6,306 nt of DNA from Finegoldia magna (GTDB lineage: Bacteria > Bacillota > Clostridia > Tissierellales > Peptoniphilaceae). This document shows positions 6,291-6,306 of this stretch, one piece after another. The stretch spans positions 1 through 6,306 of the forward strand of contig NZ_JAGYZD010000090.1 of the NCBI RefSeq assembly GCF_018371055.1, given 5' to 3'. The notes under the pieces are model-generated. The model did not search any database, was not told the DNA's origin, and was given only the letters and a program-made list of their open reading frames with translations. The first letter of the stretch is position 1, and the number at the start of each line of letters is the position of its first letter. The position numbers and the translations under genes were made by a program.

Positions 6291-6306
6291 ATGAAATTAC
6301 TGTACA
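6280..6306 (+). promoter_or_regulatory. Probable sigma-A promoter for the next gene, cut by the window edge
   Basis: TTGACA (6280-6285) is a perfect -35 hexamer. Exactly 17 bases follow, and the last four bases of the window, TACA, fit the start of a -10 element (TAnAnT). It straddles the stop of the RNase gene. In many clostridia rplU, encoding ribosomal protein L21, follows rng and is strongly expressed, so it is a likely target. That is inference, because the last two bases of the -10 and the downstream gene are not visible. Confidence 0.45.

Noticed and set aside
6291..6306. ATG at 6291 as the start of a further gene
   Set aside because: No ribosome binding site precedes it, only five codons are visible, and the bases look more like the spacer of a promoter.

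Overview
The window is AT-rich, with all genes on the + strand and almost no intergenic space. It looks like a piece of the cell-shape and division (mre/mrd/min) gene cluster of a low-GC Gram-positive anaerobe of the Clostridia/Tissierellia type. The long clostridial-style PBP2, the gene order and the codon bias fit this. A Gram-positive anaerobic coccus such as a Finegoldia relative is my best guess, but that is inference and no marker in the window proves it.

Layout: (1) bases 1-30 are the last nine codons and stop of an upstream gene, possibly mreB. (2) mreC (31-885, TTG start) and (3) mreD (886-1377) follow with 0-base gaps. (4) A very large class B penicillin-binding protein (PBP2/MrdA type, 1386-4712) has all three transpeptidase motifs, about 300 extra residues in its N-terminal half and about 80 extra inside the transpeptidase domain. 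(5) A 198-residue protein (4693-5289) is recognisable as a shortened MinD relative that has lost the Walker A loop and other ATP-handling residues but keeps a MinD-like membrane-binding tail. (6) A 334-residue RNase E/G-family protein (5286-6290) keeps the two catalytic Asp residues but lacks the 5'-phosphate sensor arginines and the zinc-link cysteines. (7) A perfect -35 hexamer at the very end, 17 bases before a partial -10, suggests that a new transcription unit begins just outside the window.

How the genes work together: MreC, MreD and PBP2 are core parts of the elongation machinery that inserts peptidoglycan along the side wall. MreC and MreD form a membrane scaffold that activates the PBP2 transpeptidase working with RodA. 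In many clostridia this block is followed by minC-minD-minE, which place the division septum, and further on by rng (RNase G) and rplU. Here minC and minE are absent and only the reduced MinD-like gene remains, directly abutting the reduced RNase. A terminator-like hairpin lies four bases after the PBP2 stop, inside the first codons of the MinD-like gene, where the P-loop should be encoded. The main novelty is this pair of overlapping, intact but motif-depleted genes.
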